DNA of 64,000 nt from Streptomyces djakartensis (GCF_014651075.1 NZ_BMWE01000012.1:62001-126000); one strand, 5' to 3'; counted from the stretch's first letter, positions 40,676 through 49,930 are shown. Made by a program: numbers and translations. Notes: generated by a model not told the origin, from the letters alone.

Positions 40676-43243
40676 TCACTCGTGCGCGATGGCCGCCAGT
40701 ACGTTCATGCGGGACGCGCGCAACGCCGGGAGCAGTGCCGCCACGACCCCCACCGCCGCCGAGCCGATGACCACCGCGACGATCGTCCCCCACGGGATCG
40801 CGAGGGCCCCCATGTCCTGCAGCGCCAGCACCTGCTGTGTGCACACGCCCCACACCAGCCCCAGCCCGAGCCCCAGAACCGCGCCGAACACGGCGATCAC
40901 CACCGACTCCAGCCGGATCATCCGCCGCAGCTGACGACGCGCCAGCCCGATCGCCCGCAGCAGCCCGATCTCCCGGGTGCGCTCGACGACCGACAGCGCG
41001 AGGGTGTTGACCACCCCGAGCACCGCGATGATGATCGCCAGCCCCAGCAGCGCGTACACGAGGTAGAGCAGGACGGCGATCTGGTCGTGGACCAGCTGCT
41101 TGTAGTCGGCCAGGTCGCGTACCTGGACCTGCGGATACGGGTCCAGGGTCTCCTCCAGGTCCGCGCGCAGGTCGTCGTCGCCCGTGCCGGGGGCGGCGTT
41201 GACGTACAGCGCGGAGTCCTGCCCGCCCGGTGCGTACCGTTCGAGCGTGGCCAGCCCGAAGTAGAGCCCGCCCTGGGTGCCGAAGCCCTCGGCGGAGTCC
41301 TGGTCGGTGAGGGCGCCGACCGTCAGCTCGGCCCGGCGTCCGCCCTGGAACTCCACCGGGATGGCGCCGCCGACCCGCACGTCGTGGTCGCGGGCGAAGT
41401 CCCGGTCCATGGCGAGCCGCCCGTCCGCCAGGGCGGCCGCGGTGTCCCCCTGCGTGTACGTGATGTCGGCGACCTCGTCCAGGCGCGGATCGTAGCCCCC
41501 GGCGGTCGTCTCCACGCGGTCGCCGTCCGGGAGCCGCACCGCGACCGGCGCGAACCGCCCGCGCACGACCAGGCCCACGCCCTCGGTGCCGCGCACCTCG
41601 TCGGTGACCTCCCGCGGGAACGGCAGGAAGTTGCCGTTCTGGATCACGAAGTCGGCGCCCAGCGTCTTGTCGATCTGCCGGTCGAACGACCTGTTCATCG
41701 AGGCGCTCGCCACCGACATCCCGCCGACCAGGGCGATCCCCACCATCAGGGCCGCCGCCGTGGCCCCGGTACGGCGGGGGTTGCGCAGGGCGTTGCGCTG
41801 GCTCATCCGGCCGACCGGCCCGAACAGCGCGGGGAAGGCCGAGCCGAGTACCCGGATCACGGGGCGCACCAGCAGCGGCCCGGCGATCACGGTCGCGATC
41901 AGGGTGAGCACGACACCGAGCCCCAGCAGGGACGCCGCCGACGACGTCCGCTCGGACACCGCGCAGCCCGCGAGCGCCGCCGCACCGGCCGCTGCGACGA
42001 CCGCACCCGCCACCGCGCGCGTCCGCAGCGGCCGGCCGGCCCCGGCGACCTCGGCGTCCGAGAGCGCGGCCATCGGTGACACGCCCGCGGCCCGCCGCGC
42101 GGGCAGGTAGGCGGCGACGAAGGTGACACCGAGACCGACCGCATACGCGGCGACCGGTGTCTGCCGGCCGATGGCCATCTCGTCCGCGTCGATGTTCATG
42201 CCGACCAGGCCCATCAGCTCGATGAGCCCGGCCGCGAGCCCGATGCCCGCGGCGAGCCCCAGCGTGGAGCCGATCAGGCCGAGCAGGAGCGCCTCGGTGA
42301 GCACCGAGCGGCGGATCTGCCGCCGGTCGGCGCCCAGCGCGCGCAGCAGGCCCAGCTCCCGGGTGCGCTGGGCGATGAGCATGGAGAAGGTGTTGACGAT
42401 CAGGAACACGCCCACCAGGACGGCGATCCCGGCGAAGCCGACCATGACGTACTTGATGACGTCGAGGAATCCGCCCAGTCGCTCGACGTCCGACTCGGCC
42501 TGCTCGTCGGCTGTCCGGAAGTCGTAGCTGTGCGGGCCGAGCGCGGCCGCCACGCGCTGTTTGACCTGCTGGTCGCTGACCCCCTCGGCGGCGTCGGCCG
42601 CGATGCCGGTCGCCGCCCGCGGGTCGCCCAGCAGTTTCGTCCGCGCGGTGGGGCCGTCGAAGAAGACCCGGGCGGAGCCGGGGTTGGTGGTGGTGAAGGT
42701 GACGATGCCGACGACCCGGACCCGGAACGACCCGGGCGGCGCGATCACGGTGAGGACGTCACCGAGGCGCACGTCCTTGCGGCCGGCGGTCTCCGAGTCG
42801 AGCAGCGCCTGGCCCGGCCCGCGCGGGGCGTGTCCGGAGGTCAGCTCCACGGGGCTGCGTTCGCCCGGGTTCCAGGCGGTGCCGAGCGTGGGAGCGCCGG
42901 TCGTCGGGCCGACCGGCTCGTTGTCCTCGTCCACGACGGTGAGGCCGTCCACGTCCACCTCGGCGCGTGCCGCCGCCACCCCGTCGACCCGCCGCACCCG
43001 CCCGGCCAGCGCGGCGGGCAGGGTCGCCGTCCGTCCGGAGGGCACCGCCTCGTCGAGGCCCTCCTTGGGGCTGACGGTGACGTCGGCCGCGGTGGAGGCG
43101 AACAGCCGGTCGAAGGTGCGGCTGACGGTGTCCGAGAAGATCAGGCTGCCCGCGACGAACGCGACGGACAGCAGGACGGCGAGCGCCGAGAGCAGCAGCC
43201 GCCCCTTGTGCGCCAGGAAGGTCCTCAGCGTCGCCTTGAGCAC
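40676..43243 (-). CDS. FtsX/MacB-type ABC transporter permease
   Basis: Protein of 855 residues with two FtsX domains: a first helix (GRLLLSALAVLLSVAFVAGS), an extracytoplasmic MacB-like region, three helices near residues 265-385 (including LGLLRALGADRRQIRRSVLT), a central pair of helices, a second extracytoplasmic region and three C-terminal helices with IGLLRAIGLARRQLRRMI. Such duplicated permeases export lipids, lipoproteins or peptides with a LolD-type ATPase. GTG 43243 lies four bases after the stop of the ATPase gene, with which it forms an operon. Confidence 0.9.
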   Translation of the reverse strand: MLKATLRTFLAHKGRLLLSALAVLLSVAFVAGSLIFSDTVSRTFDRLFASTAADVTVSPKEGLDEAVPSGRTATLPAALAGRVRRVDGVAAARAEVDVDGLTVVDEDNEPVGPTTGAPTLGTAWNPGERSPVELTSGHAPRGPGQALLDSETAGRKDVRLGDVLTVIAPPGSFRVRVVGIVTFTTTNPGSARVFFDGPTARTKLLGDPRAATGIAADAAEGVSDQQVKQRVAAALGPHSYDFRTADEQAESDVERLGGFLDVIKYVMVGFAGIAVLVGVFLIVNTFSMLIAQRTRELGLLRALGADRRQIRRSVLTEALLLGLIGSTLGLAAGIGLAAGLIELMGLVGMNIDADEMAIGRQTPVAAYAVGLGVTFVAAYLPARRAAGVSPMAALSDAEVAGAGRPLRTRAVAGAVVAAAGAAALAGCAVSERTSSAASLLGLGVVLTLIATVIAGPLLVRPVIRVLGSAFPALFGPVGRMSQRNALRNPRRTGATAAALMVGIALVGGMSVASASMNRSFDRQIDKTLGADFVIQNGNFLPFPREVTDEVRGTEGVGLVVRGRFAPVAVRLPDGDRVETTAGGYDPRLDEVADITYTQGDTAAALADGRLAMDRDFARDHDVRVGGAIPVEFQGGRRAELTVGALTDQDSAEGFGTQGGLYFGLATLERYAPGGQDSALYVNAAPGTGDDDLRADLEETLDPYPQVQVRDLADYKQLVHDQIAVLLYLVYALLGLAIIIAVLGVVNTLALSVVERTREIGLLRAIGLARRQLRRMIRLESVVIAVFGAVLGLGLGLVWGVCTQQVLALQDMGALAIPWGTIVAVVIGSAAVGVVAALLPALRASRMNVLAAIAHE

Positions 43244-43247
43244 GGGC

Positions 43248-44072
43248 TCAGCTCTCCCCGGGCGGCCCGGGCGACCCGGGCGGGTCCTCTGACCGGCCGC
43301 GGATCACGTCGAAGCGCTTCATGCGCTCCAGCACGGTCTCCGCCGTCGGCTGCCGCATCTCGTCGACGATCCGGCCGTCCCCGAGGAAGAGCACCAGGTC
43401 CGAGTGGGCCGCGGCGCCCGGGTCATGGGTGACCATCACGACGGTCTGGCCGAGCCGGTCCACGGCCTCGCGCAGGAAGCCGAGTACTTCCAGACCCGCG
43501 CGCGAGTCGAGATTGCCGGTCGGCTCGTCCGCGAAGATCAGCTCGGGCCGGGAGGCCAGCGCCCGCGCGCAGGCGACCCGCTGCTGCTGTCCGCCGGACA
43601 GCTGCGACGGCCGGTGCCGGAGCCGGTCCCGCAGGCCCAGCGTGTCGATGACCCGGTCCAGCCACTTCCCGTCCGGCTTGTGGCCCGCGATGTCCATGGG
43701 CAGGGTGATGTTCTCCAGCGCGTTCAGGGTCGGGATGAGGTTGAAGGACTGGAACATGAACCCGATCCGGTCGCGGCGCAGCCGCGTCAGCTCGCGGTCC
43801 TTCAGCCCCGTGATCTCGGTGTCGCCGAGCCACACCTGACCGGCCGAGACGGTGTCGAGCCCCGCCAGGCAGTGCATCAGCGTGGACTTCCCGGACCCCG
43901 ACGGCCCCATCACCGCGGTGAACCGGCCGCGGACGACGTCCACGTCCACCGAGTCCAGCGCCAGCACGGTCGTCTCGCCCGAGCCGTACGCCTTGGTCAG
44001 CCCGCGCGCGCGGGCCGCGACCCCGTCGGCCGGCGCGAGGCCGGGGGCGTGCTGCGCGGCAGGTGTGGACAA
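43248..44072 (-). CDS. LolD/MacB-type ABC transporter ATPase
   Basis: ATPase of 274 residues: Walker A GPSGSGKSTL, Q-loop FMFQSFNLIP, signature LSGGQQQRVACARAL, Walker B LIFADEPTGNLD and H-loop MVTHDPGAAAHSD. The family mark TGLKDRELTRLRRDRIGF is clear. The TTG at 44072 is chosen as start because GGAGGAGG precedes it by five bases and the family N-terminus begins shortly after; no ATG or GTG fits. It pairs with the FtsX permease downstream. Confidence 0.9.
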   Translation of the reverse strand: MSTPAAQHAPGLAPADGVAARARGLTKAYGSGETTVLALDSVDVDVVRGRFTAVMGPSGSGKSTLMHCLAGLDTVSAGQVWLGDTEITGLKDRELTRLRRDRIGFMFQSFNLIPTLNALENITLPMDIAGHKPDGKWLDRVIDTLGLRDRLRHRPSQLSGGQQQRVACARALASRPELIFADEPTGNLDSRAGLEVLGFLREAVDRLGQTVVMVTHDPGAAAHSDLVLFLGDGRIVDEMRQPTAETVLERMKRFDVIRGRSEDPPGSPGPPGES

Positions 44073-44173
44073 GGCCGCCTCCTCCGGGTGGACGTCAGGA
44101 CTTCCTCGTCTCGCCCGAGGGTAATGTGACCCGCCCCACACTCGGTATCCTCCGCGGGTCGGAGCCGCGCGCC

Positions 44174-44203
44174 TTGCTGGTGCTAGCGGCTCTGCGCTAG
44201 CTT
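44174..44203 (+). promoter_or_regulatory. Promoter and operator of the RHH/Fic-like pair
   Basis: TTGCTG (44174-44179), an 18-base spacer and TAGCTT (44198-44203) form a promoter whose -10 lies six bases before the ATG at 44210, giving a leaderless message. Overlapping it is a perfect inverted repeat GCTAGCG-GCTCTG-CGCTAGC (44182-44201). This is the classic autoregulation layout of toxin-antitoxin operons. Confidence 0.65.
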
Positions 44204-44209
44204 CTGGGT

Positions 44210-44449
44210 ATGGCGAAGACCCAGCTGAACGTGCGAGTCGACGAGGGCACCGCCCGAGCCGCCCGCGAACGCGCCCTGGCCCGCGGCATGAGCGTCAACC
44301 GCTACATCGAGGAGCTGGTCAGACAGGACACCGGCGAGGTGGGCCACACCTTCGTGGAGGCCGCCGCCGACTTCATGAAGCAGTACGAGTCCGTCTTCGC
44401 CGAAGAATTCGGCGCCGACCGCGAAGGCACCCGCGAAGGTCGCCACTGA
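44210..44449 (+). CDS. Ribbon-helix-helix antitoxin-like protein
   Basis: Protein of 79 residues. The N-terminal 45 residues form a ribbon-helix-helix: strand KTQLNVRVDE, helix GTARAARERALARG, turn MSVNRY and helix IEELVRQDT. The C-terminal part (FVEAAADFMKQYESVFAEEF) would wrap the partner toxin. It binds its own promoter, which carries a perfect inverted repeat over the -10. The partner begins four bases downstream. ATG 44210; leaderless. Confidence 0.8.
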   Translation: MAKTQLNVRVDEGTARAARERALARGMSVNRYIEELVRQDTGEVGHTFVEAAADFMKQYESVFAEEFGADREGTREGRH

Positions 44450-44453
44450 TCCC

Positions 44454-44828
44454 TTGGACAACCTCGAAATCGACCTCGCCTGGCTGCTGATGCTCGCCGA
44501 GCAGAAGACCCCCGGGGACCCCCAGGTCACCGACTGGGGAGCCCTCGTCGCCGCCGTGGCGCGCCACCGGGCCGAGATATTCGGCGTCCCCGTCTACGAC
44601 GGTCCGCACGCCCGCGCCGCCGCGCTGCTCCAGCTCCTGATCCACGTTCCCGCGCTGGAACGCTCCAACGCCCTGTTCGCCTCCGCCGTCGCCTACGCGT
44701 ACCTCGTCGCCGGCGGCGTCAAGGTCGTCACCTCACCCGAGCAGGTCCGCGACCTCGCCCGGCTGGTCAAGAGCGGCGAGGCGTCGGTGCGGGACATCGA
44801 GCAGGAGCTGCGCCGGTGGAGCCTGTGA
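44454..44828 (+). CDS. Fic/Doc-like toxin component with degenerate motif
   Basis: Protein of 124 residues in the place of a Doc toxin. It is helical throughout: LEIDLAWLLMLAEQKTPGD, WGALVAAVARHRAEIFG, ARAAALLQLLIHVPALERSN, ALFASAVAYAYLVAGG. Similar Streptomyces proteins are annotated as fic-family toxin components. HVPALERSN occupies the position of the HPFxxGNxR catalytic motif but lacks the GN(K/G)R phosphate-binding part, so AMP or phosphate transfer as in Fic/Doc is doubtful. TTG 44454 is the start given by the frame; its ribosome site is weak. Its stop abuts the convergent methyltransferase. Confidence 0.65.
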   Translation: MDNLEIDLAWLLMLAEQKTPGDPQVTDWGALVAAVARHRAEIFGVPVYDGPHARAAALLQLLIHVPALERSNALFASAVAYAYLVAGGVKVVTSPEQVRDLARLVKSGEASVRDIEQELRRWSL

Positions 44829-45515
44829 TCACGCGCTGGCCTCCGGCCGCCACGCGGTGCCCAGCACGCAGTACGAGGCCGGCAGCACCGGCCCCTGTTC
44901 CGGCATCAGCAGCCGCCGGTAGGGGCCGAGTTCGAAACCGGCGTCCCGCAGCGCCCGCACCGGCTCCCGCGACAGGTGGCAGCCGCCGCTCAGGGCCGGC
45001 CACAGCGTCCGGTCCAGCGCGCGCTGGCTGAAGGTCATCACCCGGCCGCCGCCCCGGCCGTGCTCGAAGAACCGCACCTCACCGCCCGGCCGCAGCACCC
45101 GCCGCAGCTCGCCGAGGGCCCGTGGCACGTCCCGCACACTGCACAGCACCAGGGACACCACCGCCGCGTCGAAGCCCTCGCTCTTGACCGGCAGCGCCTC
45201 GGCCGCACCCGGCACCACGTCCACCGGCACCTCGGCCCGCAGGGCCGCCTCCACGGCCAGCCGGCGCAGCCGCCGTTCCGGTTCGATGGCCACCACCTCC
45301 GAGACGTCGCCCGGGTAGTGCCCGAAGTTCAGCCCGTTGCCCGCGCCGATCTCGATCACCCGCCCGGACAGCCCGCGCAGCAGCCTCTCGCGCACCTGCC
45401 CCATGCCCAGCCGGGTCTCGGCACGCACACTGACCCGCGCGTAACAGCGGGCGAACAGCGGATGGTGGACGGCGTCCCGCGGCACCTTGCCGGAACGGGC
45501 GGGCAGGAGCGGCAT
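44829..45515 (-). CDS. Class I SAM-dependent methyltransferase
   Basis: Methyltransferase of 228 residues in the UbiE/Methyltransf_11 style: motif I VIEIGAGNGLNFGHY, acidic loop VVAIEPERRLRRLA, motif II-like AEALPVKSEGFDAAVVSLVL and motif III LRRVLRPGGEVRFFEHGRG. The N-terminal YARVSVRAETRLGMGQVRER is typical of the small-molecule or phospholipid methyltransferases of actinobacteria. ATG 45515 follows GGGAGG by seven bases; a longer frame lacks this. Substrate unknown. Confidence 0.88.
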   Translation of the reverse strand: MPLLPARSGKVPRDAVHHPLFARCYARVSVRAETRLGMGQVRERLLRGLSGRVIEIGAGNGLNFGHYPGDVSEVVAIEPERRLRRLAVEAALRAEVPVDVVPGAAEALPVKSEGFDAAVVSLVLCSVRDVPRALGELRRVLRPGGEVRFFEHGRGGGRVMTFSQRALDRTLWPALSGGCHLSREPVRALRDAGFELGPYRRLLMPEQGPVLPASYCVLGTAWRPEASA

Positions 45516-45682
45516 GGCGACCTCCCTGACGAGGCGGGCCCTACCGGGATTGTCCCCAGGAAGGGCCCGGCGCACCCCTGCCTCAGAGGCACGCGTACCA
45601 GCACCGGCAGTTGGTCACTCCCCGTCGCGCCCGGCGCCGGCATCCGCGTCACACGCCGTCGCCCGGGGGCGGGCGGCCATGC

Positions 45683-46576
45683 CTACCCGAGTTCCGCCGC
45701 CAGCACCTCGGCCGTGCGGGCGACCAGCACGTTGTCGGTCGGGGCGTCCTCCTCCGGCTGGGTCGTCAGGACCGACAGCACGATGGGGGCGCCGTCCGGC
45801 GGCCAGGTGATGCCCACGTCGTTGGCGCCGCCGTGCCGGCCCCCACCGGTCTTGTCGGCGAGCAGCCAGTCGGCGGGCAGACCCTTGCGGAACTTCTCGG
45901 CGCTCGTCGTGTTGCGCAGCAGCCAGTCCGTGAGGCGTGCCCGGTCCCGCGATTCCAGCGCGTCGCCCAGCACGAGACGGGCGTAGGACCGTCCGATCGC
46001 GCGGGGAGACGTCGTGTCGGTCACGCGCCACGGTTCCGCGCTGTTGAGTTCGGGCTCCCACCGGTCGAGCCGGGTGACACCGTCACCGATCGAGCGGGCG
46101 AAGCGGGTGATGGCGGTCGGTCCGCCGAGCTCCTCGAGCAGCAGGTTGCCCGCGGCGTTGTCGCTGAAGCGTATGGTCGCGTCGCACAGTTCACCGACGG
46201 TCATGCCGGTCGCGACACGTTTCTCGGTGATCGGCGAGTAGCCCGAGCGGGTGACGAACTCCTGGGTGAAGCGGACGCGCCGGGCCAGGAACTCGCCGTC
46301 GCGGTCGAGGTCCCGCAGGACGGCCGCGGCGGCGAGCGTCTTGAACAGCGAGGCCATCGGGAAGCGTTCGTCGGCCCGGTACGCCACGGTCCGGCCGGTG
46401 CGCAGGTTCCGGGCGTAGACGCCCAGCCGGGCGGTGTGCTCCCGCTCGAGCTCCCCCAGCCGCGCGGTGATGCCGCCGGTGCCGGACAAGGCGTGGGCCG
46501 GTGCGGCCGCCAGGGCGAGCACCGTGCCCGCGCCCAGCGCGAGTGCCGTACGGCGGGACGGGTGTGGTCCGTTCAT
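45683..46576 (-). CDS. Class A beta-lactamase, Tat-exported
   Basis: Serine beta-lactamase of 297 residues. A twin-arginine signal (PSRRTALALGAGTVLALAA, cleavage near AHA) is followed by all class A motifs: MASLFKT (Ser76, Lys79), SDN in RFSDNAAGN, ExxLN in RWEPELNSAEP and KTG in LADKTGGG. It hydrolyses penicillins outside the cell. ATG 46576 is taken; a TTG two codons upstream (46582) has the better-placed AAGGGA ribosome site and may be the true start. An interrupted inverted repeat lies just upstream. Confidence 0.92.
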   Translation of the reverse strand: MNGPHPSRRTALALGAGTVLALAAAPAHALSGTGGITARLGELEREHTARLGVYARNLRTGRTVAYRADERFPMASLFKTLAAAAVLRDLDRDGEFLARRVRFTQEFVTRSGYSPITEKRVATGMTVGELCDATIRFSDNAAGNLLLEELGGPTAITRFARSIGDGVTRLDRWEPELNSAEPWRVTDTTSPRAIGRSYARLVLGDALESRDRARLTDWLLRNTTSAEKFRKGLPADWLLADKTGGGRHGGANDVGITWPPDGAPIVLSVLTTQPEEDAPTDNVLVARTAEVLAAELG

Positions 46577-46600
46577 GTGCAAGGTGTTCCCTTCCGAGCG

Positions 46601-46632
46601 GTGATCGCGTACGTGGTTCAACACGTGATCAC
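46601..46632. promoter_or_regulatory. Interrupted inverted repeat upstream of the beta-lactamase
   Basis: GTGATC-(GCGT)-ACGTG, GTTCAA, CACGT-GATCAC. The 11 paired bases are interrupted only by four extra bases in the left arm. It lies 25-56 bases before the beta-lactamase ATG, where an operator would act. No BlaI or AmpR-type gene is nearby, so the binding protein is unknown. Confidence 0.4.
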
Positions 46633-46668
46633 GCCACCGCCGGTTTCACCGCAAGCCCATCGGAACCC

Positions 46669-47394
46669 TCAGGACACCCTGGGCGCCTCCCGCACCTGGA
46701 ACGCCACCGCGTCCCACGTGCCGTCCAGGCCGGGCGCCAGCCAGTCGGGGGCCGACGCCCGGAAACCGGCGGGGGACAGGGCCCCCGACCCGGCCGGGAC
46801 CGCACCGAGCAGAGGCGCTCCGGCCACGTCCGGCAGGTCCGCCAGATTGCAGCGCGCGGCGAGATCCGGCACGGCGGGCCAGCTCCCGATCACGATCCCC
46901 GCCGGGGCCAGCCCCCGGGAGCGCAGCTCACGCGCCGTCAGCTCCGTCGTGTTGAGGGTGCCGAGCCCCGCCTGCGTCACGACCAGTACCGGCGCCGACA
47001 GCAGCCCGGCCGCATCGGCCAGGGTGCCGCCGGCCGCGTCGAACCGCACGAGCAGCCCGCCCGCGCCCTCGACCAGCACCAGGTCGTGCTCGGTGGCGAG
47101 CTTGGCGGCGGCCTCCGCGATCTCGTGCGGGTGCACCGGGGCGCGACCCGCCCGGCGGGCGGCCGTGGCCGGCGCCAACGGCTCCGGGTACCGGGCGAGT
47201 TCGGCCGTCGTCACGGCGCCAGCGAGCCGCGCGACCTCGGCGGCGTCCCCCGGCTCGTCCGGCCGTACGCCCGTCTGCGCGGCCTTCAGCACGGCCACCG
47301 AACGGCCTGCCGCCAGGGCCGTCGCCGCGACGGCGGCGGTCACGACCGTCTTGCCGACCTCCGTGCCCGTGCCCGTGATCACCAGTACCGGCAT
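46669..47394 (-). CDS. bioD: Dethiobiotin synthetase
   Basis: ATP-dependent carboxylase of 241 residues that closes the ureido ring of dethiobiotin from DAPA and CO2. Visible motifs: P-loop [21 protein letters not shown] (substrate Lys), [15 protein letters not shown] and [20 protein letters not shown]. It begins two bases after the bioA stop (TGACATG), so it is the third gene of the bioB-bioA-bioD operon. Confidence 0.95.
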   Translation of the reverse strand: MPVLVITGTGTEVGKTVVTAAVAATALAAGRSVAVLKAAQTGVRPDEPGDAAEVARLAGAVTTAELARYPEPLAPATAARRAGRAPVHPHEIAEAAAKLATEHDLVLVEGAGGLLVRFDAAGGTLADAAGLLSAPVLVVTQAGLGTLNTTELTARELRSRGLAPAGIVIGSWPAVPDLAARCNLADLPDVAGAPLLGAVPAGSGALSPAGFRASAPDWLAPGLDGTWDAVAFQVREAPRVS

Positions 47395-47395
47395 G

Positions 47396-48676
47396 TCATC
47401 CCTCCCGCGCCGCCGCGCACACCGCGCGCGCGATCCGGGCCACGTCCGCGTCGCCCGTCACGTACGGCGGCATCGTGTACACCAGATCCCGGAACGGCCG
47501 CAGCCATACGCCCTCCCGTACGGCCGCCCGAGTGGCCGCCTTCATGTCCACCGCGTGGTCCAGCTGGACGACCCCGATGGCCCCGAGGACCCGTACGTCC
47601 CTGACGCCCGGGAGGCCGGCGGCCGCAGCGAGCCCGTCCCGCAGCCCCGCCTCGATCCGCTTGACCTCCGCGAGCCAGTCCTGGCCGAGCAGCAGCTCGA
47701 CGGAGGCACAGGCCACCGCCGCCGCCAGTGGATTGCCCATGAAGGTCGGCCCGTGCGCGAGCACCGGCACCTCGCCGCGCGAGATGCCGTCCGCCACCCG
47801 CGCGGTGCACAGCGTCGCGGCCATCGTCAGGTAGCCGCCGGTCAGCGCCTTGCCGACGCACATCACGTCCGGCGTCACGGCCGCGTGCTCCGCCGCGAAC
47901 AGCGCGCCCGTCCGGCCGAAGCCGGTCGCGATCTCGTCGAACACCAGCAGTACGTCGTGCGCGTCGCACGCCTCGCGCAGCACCCGCAGATACGCGGGGG
48001 AGTGGAAGCGCATCCCGCCCGCGCCCTGCACCACCGGCTCCACGATCACCGCGGCCAGCTCATCGGCGTGCCGCGCGACCAGGGCGCGCAGGTGGCCGGC
48101 GTACGTCTCGTCGTATTCGGCCGGCGGCGGGTCCGCGAACAGCTGACGCGGCAGCAGCCCGCTCCACAGCTCATGCATCCCGCCCTCGGGATCGCACACC
48201 GACATCGGCTGCCAGGTGTCGCCGTGGTAGCCGCCGCGCCAGGTCAGCAGCCGCCGCTTGCCGGGACGGCCCAGTGAGCGCCAGTACTGCAGGCACATCT
48301 TGACCGCGACCTCCACCGACACCGACCCGGAGTCGGCGAGGAACACGTGCTCGAGACCCTCGGGTGACATGTCGACAAGGAGCTTCGCCAGTCGGACGGC
48401 GGGCTCGTGGGTGAGCCCGCCGAACATCACATGGCTCATCCGGCCCAGCTGCCCCCGCGCGGCCTCGTTCAGCACCGGGTGGTTGTAGCCGTGAATCGCC
48501 GACCACCAGGACGACATGCCGTCGACCAGCTCACCCGAGCCGTCGGCGAGCTTCAGCCGCACCCCGCTCGCCGACTCCACCACGAGCGGTTCCTGCCGGC
48601 CGGGCATCGGCCCGTACGGGTGCCACACATGCCTCCGGTCGAGCTCCAGCAGCTCGGGAACCGAGAACTCAGGCAT
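47396..48676 (-). CDS. bioA: Adenosylmethionine-8-amino-7-oxononanoate aminotransferase
   Basis: Class III PLP aminotransferase of 426 residues. Marks: [11 protein letters not shown] at the N-terminus, [29 protein letters not shown], cofactor Asp in [15 protein letters not shown] and PLP lysine in [16 protein letters not shown]. It converts KAPA to DAPA using SAM as amino donor. The ATG at 48676 overlaps the end of bioB by eight bases (ATGCCTGA), so translation is coupled. Confidence 0.95.
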   Translation of the reverse strand: MPEFSVPELLELDRRHVWHPYGPMPGRQEPLVVESASGVRLKLADGSGELVDGMSSWWSAIHGYNHPVLNEAARGQLGRMSHVMFGGLTHEPAVRLAKLLVDMSPEGLEHVFLADSGSVSVEVAVKMCLQYWRSLGRPGKRRLLTWRGGYHGDTWQPMSVCDPEGGMHELWSGLLPRQLFADPPPAEYDETYAGHLRALVARHADELAAVIVEPVVQGAGGMRFHSPAYLRVLREACDAHDVLLVFDEIATGFGRTGALFAAEHAAVTPDVMCVGKALTGGYLTMAATLCTARVADGISRGEVPVLAHGPTFMGNPLAAAVACASVELLLGQDWLAEVKRIEAGLRDGLAAAAGLPGVRDVRVLGAIGVVQLDHAVDMKAATRAAVREGVWLRPFRDLVYTMPPYVTGDADVARIARAVCAAAREG

Positions 48677-49844
48677 TGGGCGCGATATCCGTCCCGGCCC
48701 CCCGGCGCCGGACGGCGACCAGGTCGGTACGCGGCTCGGCGGCCTCACGAGGCTCGGCAGGCTTCGCCCCGGCGCCGGAACCGCACACGCCGCCACCCTC
48801 GGAACCGCACCCTCCGCCACCGTCGTGGCAGCCACCGGCGGCGCGGTGCTCCGGCAGCGTCACCTGGTCGGCGCCCTCCACCTCGAACCCGGCGTCCGCG
48901 ATCATCTCAAGGTCGGCCTTGCCCGCCTGGCCCTCACTGGTGAGGTAGTCGCCGAGGAAGATCGAGTTGGCCAGGTGCAGGGCGAGCGGCTGCAGGGTGC
49001 GCAGATGCACCTCGCGCCCGCCCGCGATGCGCACCTCGACGTCCGGGCAGACGAACCGGGTCATCGCGAGGATCCTGAGGCACCGCTGCGGGGTCAGGTT
49101 CCACTCCTTGGCGAGCGGGGTGCCCTCGAACGGGATCAGGAAGTTGACCGGAACGGAGTCCGGGTCCAGCTCGCGCAGCGAGAAGACGACGTCCACCAGG
49201 TCCTCGTCCGTCTCGCCCATGCCGGCGATCAGCCCGGAGCAGGCGGACAGGCCGGCCGCGTGCGCCTTGTTGACCGTGTCGACGCGGTCGGCGTACGTGT
49301 GCGTGGTGGTGATCTCGCCGTACGTCGCCTCAGACGTGTTGAGGTTGTGGTTGTAGGCGTCGGCGCCCGCCTCGCGCAGCCGCTCGGCCTGACCGTCGGA
49401 GAGCAGCCCGAGGCAGGCGCACACCTCGACGCCCTCGTTCTTCTCCTTGATCGTCCTGATCGTGTCGGAGACCCGGTCCACGTCCCGGTCGGTCGGGCCG
49501 CGCCCGCTGGCCACCAGGCACACCCGCTTGGCGCCCCCGGCCACCCCGGCCGCCGCGGCCTCGGAGGCCTGGTCGGGTTTGAGCCAGGTGTACTTCAGGA
49601 TCCCGGCCTCGGAGCCCAGCCGCTGGGAACAGTAGGAACAGTCCTCCGGGCACAGGCCCGACTTGAGGTTGACGAGATAGTTGAGTTTCACCCGTCGGCC
49701 GAACCAGTGCCGGCGCACCTTCCCGGCCGCGGCCACCACATCGAGCAGGTCGTCGTCGGACGTCGCCAGGACGGCGAGTGCCTCTTCACGGGTCGGCAGC
49801 TCGCGCCGAAGCCCCTTGTCCACCAGCGTGTTCAGCAGGTCCAT
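48669..49844 (-). CDS. bioB: Biotin synthase with Cys/Gly-rich C-terminal extension
   Basis: Radical-SAM enzyme of 391 residues that inserts sulfur into dethiobiotin. The 4Fe-4S cluster cysteines are 65, 69 and 72 (CPEDCSYC); the 2Fe-2S region is represented by [21 protein letters not shown] and AYNHNLNTS, with Arg in [12 protein letters not shown]. The enzyme proper ends near ADQVTLPEH; about 55 more residues follow, including [20 protein letters not shown] with three regularly spaced cysteines. ATG 49844 starts the operon. It is divergent from bioF. Confidence 0.95.
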   Translation of the reverse strand: MDLLNTLVDKGLRRELPTREEALAVLATSDDDLLDVVAAAGKVRRHWFGRRVKLNYLVNLKSGLCPEDCSYCSQRLGSEAGILKYTWLKPDQASEAAAAGVAGGAKRVCLVASGRGPTDRDVDRVSDTIRTIKEKNEGVEVCACLGLLSDGQAERLREAGADAYNHNLNTSEATYGEITTTHTYADRVDTVNKAHAAGLSACSGLIAGMGETDEDLVDVVFSLRELDPDSVPVNFLIPFEGTPLAKEWNLTPQRCLRILAMTRFVCPDVEVRIAGGREVHLRTLQPLALHLANSIFLGDYLTSEGQAGKADLEMIADAGFEVEGADQVTLPEHRAAGGCHDGGGGCGSEGGGVCGSGAGAKPAEPREAAEPRTDLVAVRRRGAGTDIAPNA

Positions 49845-49912
49845 GAGAGCCGATCCTGTCCTACTCAGGCGCTCGGGGCCAAGGAGAGTTCGCACAACAG
49901 AGTCGCTTCGAG

Positions 49913-49930
49913 GTGTGGGTATTGCCACAC
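49913..49930. promoter_or_regulatory. Palindrome between bioB and bioF
   Basis: GTGTGG-GTATTG-CCACAC, an 18-base perfect inverted repeat with a six-base spacer, lies in the 150-base divergent region 69 bases from bioB and 65 from bioF. Biotin operons are often controlled from such shared sites (BirA, BioQ, BioR); this sequence does not match the BirA or BioQ sites I know, so it may be a different operator. Confidence 0.5.

Noticed and set aside
39299-42079. Open frame of more than 900 codons on the plus strand across the CNNM, GNAT and FtsX genes
   Set aside because: It runs antisense through three well-supported genes and through intergenic DNA without a break; no domain is recognisable.
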